The notes: generated from the letters alone by a model not told the origin. A DNA stretch of 43,563 nucleotides from Microsyncoccus archaeolyticus (GCA_036987155.1 BTXY01000006.1:1-43563), one strand, 5' to 3'; counted from the stretch's first letter, positions 22,615 to 33,067 are shown. Translations and numbers: made by a program.

Positions 22615-25600
22615 TTATTTCTTCTTAATTCCTGTACCTATTGGAACCAGTTTACCAATAATTACGTTTTCCTTCAAGCCCCTTAAGTTATCTTCTTCTC
22701 CTCTTAAAGAAGCTTCTATTAAAACTCTTGATGTTTCTTGAAATGATGCAGCTGAAAGGAAGCTATCTGTGTTTAATGCAACTTTAGAAATTCCCAAAAT
22801 AACATCTTCAAATTCAATTGGTTTCTTTTTTTGTTTTTCAAGCTCTTCGTTTTCTTCGAGTAGCTTTGCTTTTGAGGTTACTTCTTCTGGAGCAAAAAAG
22901 CTGTCTCCTGGATCTTTAATTTTAACCCTAGAAAACATTTGCCTTACAATAACCTCTACGTGCTTGTCATGAATTGAAACACCTTGAGAAATATATACTT
23001 TTTGAATTTCATCAATTATATATTTTTGAGTTAGTCTTGTCCCAACAAGTTTAAATAATTTCTTTAGATCAAGTGAACCAGCAGTTAGTGGATCACCTTT
23101 TTTAACCATGTCTCCTTGCTTAACCAAAACTTCGCTATTAGGAGAAATCTTGTATTCAATTGCTTCTTCTGCTTTTTTCTTAGAATTTTCTTCTTTGTTT
23201 GGAACAATTCTAATTAATCCTTTTTTCTCATCAGATTCAATTACTTTTCCGTCTTTAAGACAAATCTCTGCTTCTCCTTTAGGCGCTCTTCTCTCAAAAA
23301 CCTCTTCAACTCTTGGAAGACCTCTTGTAATATCTGCTTCTCCAGCAACACCTCCGGTATGAAAGGTTCTCATGGTCAATTGAGTTCCTGGCTCTCCAAT
23401 TGCTTGAGCGGCAACAACTCCTACTGCTTCTCCCATTTCAATTATTTTTTTCCACCCTAAATCAAGCCCATAACATTTTTGACAAATTCCTCTTTTACAT
23501 TTGCAAGTCAAAGGAGACCTTACTTTAATTTCAGGAATATTTAATTCCTTAATTTTTTGCGCTTTCTTTAAATCAATTGCCTCCCCTGATTTTAATATTG
23601 TCTCGTTTGTATTTGGGTCAACAATTTTTTCCATAGAAACTCTTCCAAAAATCTTATGAACAAAATCTTGATTAATATTTTCTGATTCCTTTCTCGACAT
23701 TATTAATCCTTCTTTGTCTCCGCAGTCTTCTTCTGTAACAATAACATCATGAGCAACATCAACAAGTCTTCTTGTTAAATACCCTGATGTTGATGTTCTT
23801 AAAGCTGTATCAGCAGTACCTTTTCTAGCTCCATGAGTAGAAATAAAATACTCAAGAACATTAAATCCTTCTTTAAAAGAATTTTTAATTGCTAATTCAA
23901 TAATTCTTCCAGCTGGATTAGCAACAAGACCTTTCATTCCAGCCATTTGAACTGGCTGAGACCAAGAACCTCTTGAACCAGAATCAACAATTGAAAATAC
24001 TGGGCTATCAGAAGATATTGCATGAGGAACAAGTTTTTCAATCTCATTTTTTACTTTTTTCCAAACTTCAATTACTTGGTTTGCTTTTTCATCACGAGAC
24101 AAAAGCCCTTTTTCATAATAATCTTCTATCACTCTTATCTTCTCTTCTGCTTGTTTTATTAACTCTTCTTTTTCTTTTGGAACAGTTAAGTCATCCATGC
24201 CCCAAGTAATTCCAGACCTAGTAGCAAATCTAAAACCTAAGTTTTTGATTTTATCCAATGTTTCAGCAGCTGCATTTCCATGAACATCAACAATTCTATT
24301 GATCATTTTCTTTACATTTTTTGAATCCATTGTTTCATTTTGATAATCAAATCCTTCTGGTAAAACTTCGTTAAACAAAATTCTTCCCACACTAGTCTCT
24401 ATAAACTCATCGTCTTTTCTTACTTTAATGTTGGCTCTTAAATCAATTTTCTTTAAATTATATGCAACAAGAGCATCAGCAAATGAACTAAATGTTTTAC
24501 CTTCTCCTTTTGCTTGAGGAATAATCTTAGTTAAATAGTAACAACCCAAAACCATGTCTTTGGTAGGAATCATAATTGGATCTCCGGTTGATGGTTTTAA
24601 TAAATTAACACTTGAAAGCATTCTTTGTTTTGCTTCTGCTTGAGCTTCTTCTGATAATGGCACGTGAATAGCCATTTGATCTCCATCAAAATCAGCATTA
24701 AAAGCAGTACAAACCAAGGGATGAAGTCTAATAGCTTCTCCTTCAATTAAAACAGGATAAAATGCTTGAACACCTAAACGATGAAGGGTTGGTGCACGAT
24801 TTAATAATACTAGTTTTTCTTTAACAACTTCTTCTAAGCAGCCCCAAATCTCGTCTGTTTCTTCTTCAATTAATCTAGAAGCTCCTCTTACATTAAATGC
24901 CCATTCTTTTTCTAATATTTTTTTAATAACAAATGGTTTAAATAATTCTAAAGCCATTTTCTTTGGTACTCCGCATTGATCTAATCTTAAATTAGGACCA
25001 ACTACTATTACGCTTCTTCCTGAATAATCAACTCTTTTACCAAGTAAGTTTTGCCTAAACCTTCCTTGCTTTCCTTGAAGCATGTCAGACAAACTCTTTA
25101 ACAGTCTTTTTCCTCCGGTACTTGCCTGAGTAGTTGTTCCTTTTCTCATCTTATTATCAATCAAAGCATCAACTGCTTCTTGAAGCATTCTTTTTTCGTT
25201 CCTAACAATAACTTCTGGAGCTCCGATTTCTAATAAATATTTTAATCTATTATTTCTATTAATCACTCTTCTGTATAAATCATTTAAATCAGAAGAAGCA
25301 TATCTTCCTCCATCTAACTGAACCATTGGTCTTAAATCAGGCGGTAAAACTGGCAAAACATCTATAAACATCCATTCTGGCCTCACGCCTGAACGTTTCA
25401 TTTCTTGAAAAAGCTTTAATCTTCTCAATATATTTCTTTTTTCTTCTGTTATTTTCTTTTCTAATAGCTTTGCTTTTAATTTTTCTATTTCTTCATCTAA
25501 ATTAATTTTTTTAAACAATTCTTTAATTACTTCTGCCCCTGTTCCAGCTTCAAACATTTCCCCATATTTCAAAGATAACCTATGATAATCAATTTCACTT

Positions 25601-26172
25601 AAAACAGCTAATCTCTTAATTGAAGAAACTTCTTGTTTTGCTCTTTCTTTAGATTGCTTTAATTCTTCTAAAGCATCTTTGTCGTTTTTAGATTCTTTAC
25701 TTTTGCTTTTAAATTCTTCATCTATTTCTTCTAAAATTTTTCCTCTTAAATCTTCGTCAACTTTAGTTACAATGTATGAAATAAAATAAATTACTTCTTC
25801 GATTTTATTTAAAGAAATACCCAAAGTCATTCCAATTTTTGATGGAATACTTTTTAAGAACCATATATGAGAGACTGGTGTAGCTAGTTTAATATGCCCC
25901 ATTCTTTCACGCCTAACAGAAGATTTAGTAACTTCAACCCCACAACGATCACAAATAATTCCCTTATATCTTATTCTTTTATATTTTCCGCAGAAACATT
26001 CGTAGTCCTTAGTGGGACCAAAAATCTTTTCACAGAATAAACCATCTTTTTCTGGTCTTTGTGTTCTGTAATTAATTGTTTCAGGTTTGGTTACTTCTCC
26101 ATAAGACCAATTCAAAACCTCTTCAGAAGAAGCCAACTTTATTTTTATTGATTCTAAATCAGAAACAAACAT
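22615..26172 (-). CDS. rpoC: RNA polymerase beta' subunit
   Basis: 1185 residues. Zinc site 1 (CFCGKYKRIRYKGIICDRCG), active-site NADFDGDQMA, zinc site 2 (CKCKRGICQKCYG with the upstream Cys in EEDCGDKEG), trigger-loop/bridge region QAIGEPGTQLTMRTFHTGG. Full-length for a compact bacterial beta'. It follows rpoB by 22 nt. Confidence 0.99.
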   Translation of the reverse strand: MFVSDLESIKIKLASSEEVLNWSYGEVTKPETINYRTQRPEKDGLFCEKIFGPTKDYECFCGKYKRIRYKGIICDRCGVEVTKSSVRRERMGHIKLATPVSHIWFLKSIPSKIGMTLGISLNKIEEVIYFISYIVTKVDEDLRGKILEEIDEEFKSKSKESKNDKDALEELKQSKERAKQEVSSIKRLAVLSEIDYHRLSLKYGEMFEAGTGAEVIKELFKKINLDEEIEKLKAKLLEKKITEEKRNILRRLKLFQEMKRSGVRPEWMFIDVLPVLPPDLRPMVQLDGGRYASSDLNDLYRRVINRNNRLKYLLEIGAPEVIVRNEKRMLQEAVDALIDNKMRKGTTTQASTGGKRLLKSLSDMLQGKQGRFRQNLLGKRVDYSGRSVIVVGPNLRLDQCGVPKKMALELFKPFVIKKILEKEWAFNVRGASRLIEEETDEIWGCLEEVVKEKLVLLNRAPTLHRLGVQAFYPVLIEGEAIRLHPLVCTAFNADFDGDQMAIHVPLSEEAQAEAKQRMLSSVNLLKPSTGDPIMIPTKDMVLGCYYLTKIIPQAKGEGKTFSSFADALVAYNLKKIDLRANIKVRKDDEFIETSVGRILFNEVLPEGFDYQNETMDSKNVKKMINRIVDVHGNAAAETLDKIKNLGFRFATRSGITWGMDDLTVPKEKEELIKQAEEKIRVIEDYYEKGLLSRDEKANQVIEVWKKVKNEIEKLVPHAISSDSPVFSIVDSGSRGSWSQPVQMAGMKGLVANPAGRIIELAIKNSFKEGFNVLEYFISTHGARKGTADTALRTSTSGYLTRRLVDVAHDVIVTEEDCGDKEGLIMSRKESENINQDFVHKIFGRVSMEKIVDPNTNETILKSGEAIDLKKAQKIKELNIPEIKVRSPLTCKCKRGICQKCYGLDLGWKKIIEMGEAVGVVAAQAIGEPGTQLTMRTFHTGGVAGEADITRGLPRVEEVFERRAPKGEAEICLKDGKVIESDEKKGLIRIVPNKEENSKKKAEEAIEYKISPNSEVLVKQGDMVKKGDPLTAGSLDLKKLFKLVGTRLTQKYIIDEIQKVYISQGVSIHDKHVEVIVRQMFSRVKIKDPGDSFFAPEEVTSKAKLLEENEELEKQKKKPIEFEDVILGISKVALNTDSFLSAASFQETSRVLIEASLRGEEDNLRGLKENVIIGKLVPIGTGIKKK

Positions 26173-26194
26173 AATTTATTCTTTAATTAATAAT

Positions 26195-29100
26195 TTATTC
26201 TTCCTCAATCTTTCCCTTAATAATTACATTTAAAGAAAGGGCTTTTAATTCTGCAAGCAAAAGATTAAAAGATGCAGGAATATTAGGATTCTTAATCTTT
26301 TCTCCTTTTAGAATTGATTCATAAGTTGCAGCACGACCTAAAACATCGTCTGATTTAATGGTTAACATTTCCTGCAAAGTATATGCTGCTCCATATCCCT
26401 CTAATGCCCATACTTCCATTTCACCAAATCTCTGTCCTCCAAATTGTGCTTTTCCTCCTAAAGGCTGTTGAGTAATCAATGAATAAGGACCAATAGAACG
26501 CATATGGATTTTATCTTCAACCATATGAGCTAATTTCATCATATAAATATATCCAACTGTAATCTTTTCTGGAAACGGCTCTCCGGTTTCTGGATCAAGT
26601 AATGTTAATTTACCATTTTCAGGATATCCTGCTTCTTTTAATTCTTGCTTAATGTTTTTCTCATTAGCACCAGATAAAGATGGTGTTGCAGCATTGTATC
26701 CAAGTTTTTTAACTGCTAAACCAAAATGAGTTTCTAAAATTTGCCCTAAGTTCATTCTTGATGCAACTGATAAAGGATTTAAAATAATATCAACTGGAGT
26801 TCCATCTTCTAAAAATGGCATTTCTTCTGGTGGTAAAATTTTAGCAATAATACCTTTGTTACCGTGTCTTCCTGCTAACTTATCACCTACTTGAATTTTT
26901 CTTACTTCTGAAACTCTCACTCTGATTCTTTTGATAACTCCTGGGTCTAAAGAATATCCTTCACTTCTAGCAAACACCCTGACATCAGTAATTCTTCCTC
27001 TTTTACCGTGTTCTAATCTTAATGAGGTGTCTTTCACTTCTTTTGCTTTTTCACCAAAAATAGCTCTTAATAATCTTTCTTCTGCACTTAATTCTGCTTC
27101 TCCTTTAGGAGAAATCTTTCCAACTAAAATATCATTTGGACCCACCTCTGCTCCGATTCTAACAATTCCTTCTTCATCAAGATCTTTTAATTTGTCTTCC
27201 CCAACATTAGGAATGTCTGAAGTTGTAATTTCTGGTCCAAGTTTTGTTTCTCTGACATCACAGAAAAAATCTTCAATATGAACTGAAGTAAACACGTCTT
27301 CTTTGACTAATCTTTCTGATAAAACAATTGCATCTTCAAAAGTATTTCCTCTCCAAGAAATAAAAGAAACTAACAGATTTCTTCCCAAACTTAACATTCC
27401 ATTAGATATTGAGCCTCCTTCTGCTAAAACATCTCCTTTTTTAACTTTTTCTCCTTTGTTAGCAACTGCTCTTTCATGAAAACACGTATATTGATTGGTT
27501 CTGTCAAATATTCTTAATGGATACGTAGTGGTTCCAGATTCTCCTTTAACTTTGATTTCCTTTGAATCAACTTTAATAACCTCCCCTGCTTCTTTAGCCA
27601 CAATCAACTGCCCTGAATCTTTTGCTACAAATGGCTCCATTCCAGTTCCAACAAGAGGTGCTTCTGGATTAACGAGTGGAACTGCTTGTCTTTGCATATT
27701 AGAACCCATTTGAGCTCTGTTTGCATCATCATTTTGCAAAAATGGAATAAGCGATGTTGCTACAGAAGTAAATTGTTGAGGAGAAACATCAATATAGTCA
27801 ATTTTTTCTCTTTCAATCTCTCCTGCTTCTCCTCTTATTCTTGCTTCCACTCTTTCGTTAATAATCTTTCCATTTTCGTCCAATGCAATATTAGCTGGAG
27901 CAATGTTAAATCTTTCTTCTGCATTAGCGTCTAAATATTGAATTTCTTTTGTTACTTTTCCATTCTCAACTTTAAAGTATGGCGTTTCTAGAAAACCATA
28001 AGGATTAACTCTTGAGTATAACGCCAAATGAGTAACAAGTCCTACATTGGGACCTTCTGGGGTTTGAATAGGACAAATCTTTCCATAATGTGAAGGCTGT
28101 ACGTCTCTAACATCAAAACCAGCTCTTTCTCTTGTTAGTCCACCAGGACCAGTGGCTGTTAATCTTCTCTTATGTTCTAGCTCTGATAAAGGATTGACAT
28201 TGTCCATGAATTGAGAAAACTGACTAGCTGTAAAAAATTGAGTTGCTTGAGCAATAAATGGCCTTGGATTAACCAATTGTCCTGGGCTTATGTTTTCAAA
28301 TTCTAAGGTAGACATTCTGTCTTTAATAATTCTTGCCATTCTAGCTAGTCCTACCCTTAACTTACTAGATAATAGCTCTGAAAAGTTTCTCACTCTTCTG
28401 TTGCCCAAATGATCAATCTGATCAGGATTAGAAATTGGATTATTGTTAAGTCTAATTATCTCTCTTAAAACAATAATGATGTCCTCTATAGACAAAACCC
28501 TATCTTCTTTTTTAATATCTCTATTTTTTTCTGGTTTTAATTCTGGGAGACGAGACCACATCTTATATCTTCCTACTTTTGATAAGTCGTATCTCTCAAA
28601 ATTAAAAAACATGTTAAAAATCAATTCTCTGGCTGAATCTGGATTAGCCATCTCTCCTGATCTTAGTCTTTGATAAATCTCTAGTAATGCTTCTTCTTGG
28701 TTTTTAGCTGGATCCTTTTTTATTGTCTCTTCTATGTATTTTGTTTCTCCTTGGTCAAAAGGAACAAACATGTCTAAAATATCGTTATCGCTATATCCTC
28801 CCAAAGCTTTAAGAATTGTTGTTGCTGGAACTTTTCTTTTTCTGTCAATCTTAACACTTATTACTCCTGTATGTTCTGTTTCAAACTCAAGCCAAGAACC
28901 ACGATTAGGAATAATTTTAGCTCCAAAACATCTTTTCCCTCTGTTTATGCTTAAAGGAAAAAATACTCCAGGAGAACGAATAAGTTGTGAAACAACTACT
29001 CTTTCAACTCCATTCAAAACAAAAGTTCCCCTTTCTGTTAAAAGAGGAAAGTTTCCAAAAAATATTTCTTGCTCTTGAGCTCTCTTTGTTTTTAAATTAA

Positions 29101-29374
29101 CTAGCTTTGTTCTTACTCTTAAAGGAGCAACATATGAATCATTATTCTCCTTTGCCTCAAATCCAGAAGCATAATTAGGATTACCGAATTTATAGTCTAA
29201 AAAATAAAGCTCAAGCTCTTTTCCTGTATAATCCTTAACTGGTGATATTTCAGCAAATAAATCCTTTAATTCCTCTTCCCAAAATTGTCTTCCGCTTTCT
29301 TGCTGCAAAAAGATTAAACTTGGCAAAGGATAAGAAATTTGGCTTTTTGAAAAATCCTTGACTTTATTTTTCAT
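26195..29374 (-). CDS. rpoB: RNA polymerase beta subunit
   Basis: 1059 residues, towards the short end of the family. Rifampicin-region motifs QFMDNVNPLSELEHKRRLTA and GPGGLTRERAGFDVRDVQ, GDKLAGRHGNKG, and the C-terminal EMEVWALEGYGAAYTLQEML. First gene of rpoB-rpoC-ftsK-pilin. A leader of about 135 nt with a hairpin precedes it. Confidence 0.99.
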   Translation of the reverse strand: MKNKVKDFSKSQISYPLPSLIFLQQESGRQFWEEELKDLFAEISPVKDYTGKELELYFLDYKFGNPNYASGFEAKENNDSYVAPLRVRTKLVNLKTKRAQEQEIFFGNFPLLTERGTFVLNGVERVVVSQLIRSPGVFFPLSINRGKRCFGAKIIPNRGSWLEFETEHTGVISVKIDRKRKVPATTILKALGGYSDNDILDMFVPFDQGETKYIEETIKKDPAKNQEEALLEIYQRLRSGEMANPDSARELIFNMFFNFERYDLSKVGRYKMWSRLPELKPEKNRDIKKEDRVLSIEDIIIVLREIIRLNNNPISNPDQIDHLGNRRVRNFSELLSSKLRVGLARMARIIKDRMSTLEFENISPGQLVNPRPFIAQATQFFTASQFSQFMDNVNPLSELEHKRRLTATGPGGLTRERAGFDVRDVQPSHYGKICPIQTPEGPNVGLVTHLALYSRVNPYGFLETPYFKVENGKVTKEIQYLDANAEERFNIAPANIALDENGKIINERVEARIRGEAGEIEREKIDYIDVSPQQFTSVATSLIPFLQNDDANRAQMGSNMQRQAVPLVNPEAPLVGTGMEPFVAKDSGQLIVAKEAGEVIKVDSKEIKVKGESGTTTYPLRIFDRTNQYTCFHERAVANKGEKVKKGDVLAEGGSISNGMLSLGRNLLVSFISWRGNTFEDAIVLSERLVKEDVFTSVHIEDFFCDVRETKLGPEITTSDIPNVGEDKLKDLDEEGIVRIGAEVGPNDILVGKISPKGEAELSAEERLLRAIFGEKAKEVKDTSLRLEHGKRGRITDVRVFARSEGYSLDPGVIKRIRVRVSEVRKIQVGDKLAGRHGNKGIIAKILPPEEMPFLEDGTPVDIILNPLSVASRMNLGQILETHFGLAVKKLGYNAATPSLSGANEKNIKQELKEAGYPENGKLTLLDPETGEPFPEKITVGYIYMMKLAHMVEDKIHMRSIGPYSLITQQPLGGKAQFGGQRFGEMEVWALEGYGAAYTLQEMLTIKSDDVLGRAATYESILKGEKIKNPNIPASFNLLLAELKALSLNVIIKGKIEEE

Positions 29375-29395
29375 ATTGTTTTAAAAACTAATCCT

Positions 29396-29419
29396 GGGCA
29401 TTGCAACAAAAAAATGCCC
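29396..29419 (-). promoter_or_regulatory. Hairpin in the rpoB leader
   Basis: GGGCATT (29396-29402) pairs with AATGCCC (29413-29419) around a loop of about 10 nt, 22 nt before the rpoB ATG. It lacks a proper T tract on the minus strand, so it looks like a leader structure rather than a full terminator. Confidence 0.4.
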
Positions 29420-29514
29420 TGATTCTTTAATTTTTAGGGTGAACCGTCTTTTAATTTAATTGAAGAAAAAATCTGTAGTCAAGCTATTAATATCGTTATT
29501 AAAAGTATGTTGCT

Positions 29515-29543
29515 ATACTATCAATAAATACATTGTTTGTCAA
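29515..29543 (-). promoter_or_regulatory. rpoB promoter
   Basis: Minus strand: TTGACA (29543-29538), 17-nt spacer, TAGTAT (29520-29515). The -35 is one arm of a 15-bp perfect inverted repeat TGTCAAG-G-CTTGACA (29538-29552) that could be an operator. Confidence 0.55.
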
Positions 29544-29559
29544 GGCTTGACAGACATAA

Positions 29560-30642
29560 TCACGATTCCGTAATCTTCATGTTCTGTAAAATACCCAAAC
29601 CCATAAAAGTGAATATAAGGTTGCTTCCTCCATAACTAACAAGGGGCAAAGGAATACCAATAACAGGCAGTATTCCTAAATTCATACCAACACTAATTAC
29701 CATTTGAGAAAAAATACTAAAAGCTAGCCCGCAAGCAAATAAACGAGAAAAATTAGACCGCGCATTTAAAGCAATTTTAATTATCCTTAAAAACAAAAGA
29801 AAAAACGCAAAAAACAATATAAATACACCAATAAAGCCCATTTCTTCAGCAATTGCTGAAAATATGAAATCTGTTTGTGCTTCTGGCAAAAACCCATATT
29901 GGGTTTGAGAACCCCTGCCTATACCTTGGCCAAAAATACCTCCAGAACCAATGCTGATCTTTGCTTGGTTTTGACTCCAACCTTGACCCAGTAAATCTTC
30001 TTGAGGAGCAACAAAACTAAAAACCCTATCTTTTTGATAATCTTTCAAAAAAAATGTCCAGATAACACTAAAAAGCATAATAAATATTAAAGACAAGATT
30101 ACAAATTCCCTAACCCTAATTCCTGATATTAAAAGAATCCCAATCCAAATACTTAAAAGAATAACAACAGAGCCAAATTCTGGCTGAAGAAAAATAAGAA
30201 TTGCTGGAACAGCAACATAAATACCAGAAAATATTATGTGTTTTAAGTTATACAATTCGATATGCCTCTTTGAAAAATACTTGGCTAAAAGAATTATTAA
30301 AACAAGCTTCATGGGCTCAATCGGATCAAAAGAAAATATTCCCAACTTGTACCAAGATTTAATTCCCCTAATCTCTGGAGCAAAAAAGAATAAACCTATT
30401 AAAAATATTATGCAAATAAAATAAAAAGAAAGGATTAGAACTGGATTTTCTCTTAAGCTACGGTTATCGTAAAAACTCATCAAAAACATTAAAACAAAAC
30501 CTAAAAAAACAAAGAAAAGCTGTTTATAAAAATTTGATAAATCTCCACTAGAAGAACTATAAATCGACACTAATCCAAAAACACAAAGTAAAAGACTTGT
30601 AAAAACAATGGTTAAGTCAAATTTCCTTAAATTAACATTCAT
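29560..30642 (-). CDS. rodA: SEDS-family peptidoglycan polymerase, RodA-like
   Basis: 360 residues, about ten membrane segments. SEDS proteins polymerise lipid II glycan strands. Motifs: NQAKISIGSGGIFGQG, FLPEAQTDFIFSAIAEEMGF and GIPLPLVSYGGSNL, which fit RodA better than FtsW. It overlaps ligA by 4 nt (ATGA) and is the last gene of the pilus-locus transcript. FtsW cannot be fully excluded without a tree. Confidence 0.88.
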   Translation of the reverse strand: MNVNLRKFDLTIVFTSLLLCVFGLVSIYSSSSGDLSNFYKQLFFVFLGFVLMFLMSFYDNRSLRENPVLILSFYFICIIFLIGLFFFAPEIRGIKSWYKLGIFSFDPIEPMKLVLIILLAKYFSKRHIELYNLKHIIFSGIYVAVPAILIFLQPEFGSVVILLSIWIGILLISGIRVREFVILSLIFIMLFSVIWTFFLKDYQKDRVFSFVAPQEDLLGQGWSQNQAKISIGSGGIFGQGIGRGSQTQYGFLPEAQTDFIFSAIAEEMGFIGVFILFFAFFLLFLRIIKIALNARSNFSRLFACGLAFSIFSQMVISVGMNLGILPVIGIPLPLVSYGGSNLIFTFMGLGILQNMKITES

Positions 30643-32666
30643 AACATTTTTAAAAAGTCTTTTTCTTTAATAATTTTAATGCCTAATTTTTTTGCTTTGT
30701 CATATTTTAATCCGGGGTTTTCTCCGACTATCAAATAATCTAAATTTTTAGAAATAGAGCCAAAAATTTCTCCTCCTAATTCTTCTATTTTTTCTTTAGC
30801 TACTTCTCTGCTAAAACTATTAAGTGTACCCGTTATTACAAAGCTTAATCCTTTTAACTTTCCTTTTGCTTGTTTTGTTTTTTCATAAACAACTCCTTTT
30901 GATTCTAATTTTTCAATAAATTCAATGTTGTCTTTATCTTTAAACCATTCAAAAATTGATTTAGCAACAATAGGACCAATTTCTAATATTTTTTCTAAGT
31001 CTTCAATCGATGCTTTTTGAAACTCTTTAATTGATTTAAATTGTTTCGATAAATCATTAGCTGTCTTTATTCCTACATTTCTTATTCCTAAAGAGTATAT
31101 ATACCTAGAATAAGTTATTGTTTTTCTTTTTTGAATTGATTCAATAATATTTTCCGCTGATTTTTCTCCAAACCTTTCTAAGTCAAACAAGTCTCCTTTT
31201 TTTAAATCAAATAAATCTGCTGGATCTGAAACAAGGCCTTCATCTAAAAGTCTTTCTATTATTTTTGGTCCAAGTCCTTCCATATTAAAAGCACTTCTTG
31301 AAACAAAATGATTGAAATATTTTAGTTTCCTTGCAAAACACTTGGGATTAGGGCACCTCCAAATAACATCTTTACCTGGCTTAATCAATTTAGTATCACA
31401 TGATGGACAATATTTTGGCATTTCAAAATATCTTTCTTTTCCAGTTCTCAATTCAGGAAAAACTCTCACAACTTCTGGTATAACATCACCTGCTCTTCCC
31501 ACAATAACCGTGTCCCCTATCTTCAGTCCTAGTCTTTGTATTTCTTTTTCATTATGAAGAGTGGCTCTAGTTATGGTTGCCCCATTAACCTCAACTGGCT
31601 TTAAAATAGCAACTGGAGTTATTGCTCCTGTTCTTCCAACCTGAACTTTAATATCTTCTACAATGGTTATTGCTTCTATTAAGGGAAACTTTAAAGCAAT
31701 TGCTCCCCTGGGAGACTTACCAACTGTTCCTAATTTATCAAAAATTTGATTGTTGTTTATTGAAACAACTATTCCATCTATCTCATAAGGCAAACTTTCC
31801 CTTTTTTTGATCCATGCGTTATAGAAATCAAATACTTCATCTAAGTTCTTGCAAAGCTTATTGTGTTTATTGTTTGTCTTAAAGCCTAATATCTCTAATA
31901 TTTCATGCTCTTGCTTATGAGTTTTTTGCCCTAAGTCAGAAATAATATCATAAATATCTCCGGTTAAATGTCTTTCTGCTGTAATTTTAGAATCTAATTG
32001 CCTAATTGAACCAGCAGCTAAATTTCTAGGGTTAGCATACAAAGAAAGGTTGTTCTTTTTTCTCTCTTTGTTTACTTTTTCAAAATCTTTTTTACTTATC
32101 ACTGCCTCTCCTCTTACGATTATCTCTTTAGTGATATTAAATCCTTGCTTTTTTAATTTTTCAAAAGACTCTTCTTTTATCTTAAGAGGAATGGATTCTA
32201 TTGTTTTAATGTTTTGAGTAACGTTTTCCCCTACTCTTCCATCTCCTCTGGTTGCTCCAACCTCTAACAAACCATTGATATAAACTAGTTCAATTGCTAA
32301 TCCATCTAATTTGGGTTCGCAATAATAATCAATTAATTCTTTTTCTTTTTCAGTTAATAATTTGCAATTCCTTTTTTCCCAGTTTTCCATGTCTTGTCTT
32401 GAAAAAGCATCATCAAAAGACATCATCGTCTTTTTTCTTTCATATTTTTCAAACTCATCTAAGGGCTTACCTCCTATTCTTTGAGTTGGAGAATCAGAAG
32501 TAATAAATTCTGGATATTCTGCTTCTAAATCAAAGAGTTCTTTTTTCAAAGAATCTAAAGCAGCAGGAGAGATTTCTTCTTTATCTAAAACATGATAGGA
32601 ATAACGATAATGATCAATAAGTTCTCTTAACTTCTCAATTCTTTTTTTAACTTCTTGTTTCTGCAT
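30639..32666 (-). CDS. ligA: NAD-dependent DNA ligase
   Basis: 675 residues, full length. N-terminal NMN-binding Ia domain, adenylation site EPKLDGLAIEL with the active Lys, OB fold, Cys4 zinc finger (CPSCDTKL and CPNPKCFARK), helix-hairpin-helix region, and BRCT domain ending LKGLSFVITGTLNSFSREVA. Seals nicks during replication and repair. It starts just after the PilX-like gene, an uncommon place, and ends with TGA overlapping the rodA start. Confidence 0.98.
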   Translation of the reverse strand: MQKQEVKKRIEKLRELIDHYRYSYHVLDKEEISPAALDSLKKELFDLEAEYPEFITSDSPTQRIGGKPLDEFEKYERKKTMMSFDDAFSRQDMENWEKRNCKLLTEKEKELIDYYCEPKLDGLAIELVYINGLLEVGATRGDGRVGENVTQNIKTIESIPLKIKEESFEKLKKQGFNITKEIIVRGEAVISKKDFEKVNKERKKNNLSLYANPRNLAAGSIRQLDSKITAERHLTGDIYDIISDLGQKTHKQEHEILEILGFKTNNKHNKLCKNLDEVFDFYNAWIKKRESLPYEIDGIVVSINNNQIFDKLGTVGKSPRGAIALKFPLIEAITIVEDIKVQVGRTGAITPVAILKPVEVNGATITRATLHNEKEIQRLGLKIGDTVIVGRAGDVIPEVVRVFPELRTGKERYFEMPKYCPSCDTKLIKPGKDVIWRCPNPKCFARKLKYFNHFVSRSAFNMEGLGPKIIERLLDEGLVSDPADLFDLKKGDLFDLERFGEKSAENIIESIQKRKTITYSRYIYSLGIRNVGIKTANDLSKQFKSIKEFQKASIEDLEKILEIGPIVAKSIFEWFKDKDNIEFIEKLESKGVVYEKTKQAKGKLKGLSFVITGTLNSFSREVAKEKIEELGGEIFGSISKNLDYLIVGENPGLKYDKAKKLGIKIIKEKDFLKML

Positions 32667-32667
32667 G

Positions 32668-33066
32668 TTAATATCCTATGCTAATCCTCCTTGTCGATGT
32701 TGCGTTAGTTGAATCTGGCCTATACTGACCCACAGATGTCATTGTTGTTCCTGTTTCCTCGCAGCTAGAACCAGTATAACTTATATCTACGCTATAATTA
32801 TATTTTGTGTCACTATTAACGCTGCCAGAAGAAATATCAGTACAACAATATCCAGCAGAAGGATCGCTACAGTCAGTTTTAAGTGATTGATAAAGCGCTG
32901 CTTCTATTCCTGAATCAGCAGCATAAAATGCTTTTACTGAATCAGCAGAGTTGGATATTGTTTTTGTTCCACCAATAATTAATGCAGCTAAATTTAAAGA
33001 AACAGCTAAAAGTGTTGAAATAAGTATTACTATTAAATAAATTGAAACTCCTTTTTTTAAATTCAT
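32668..33066 (-). CDS. Minor pilin-like protein, PilX-like
   Basis: 132 residues from the ATG at 33066 (a GTG nine bases upstream is possible but overlaps the previous gene). The N-terminal hydrophobic helix (KGVSIYLIVILISTLLAVSL) lacks the FTLIE motif, but ADSVKAFYAADSGIEAALYQ is the PilX-type pattern AxxAxxAAxSGxE. Four cysteines lie further on. Forms the tail of the minor-pilin cluster, 1 nt after the PilW-like gene. Confidence 0.72.
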   Translation of the reverse strand: MNLKKGVSIYLIVILISTLLAVSLNLAALIIGGTKTISNSADSVKAFYAADSGIEAALYQSLKTDCSDPSAGYCCTDISSGSVNSDTKYNYSVDISYTGSSCEETGTTMTSVGQYRPDSTNATSTRRISIGY

Positions 33067-33067
33067 G

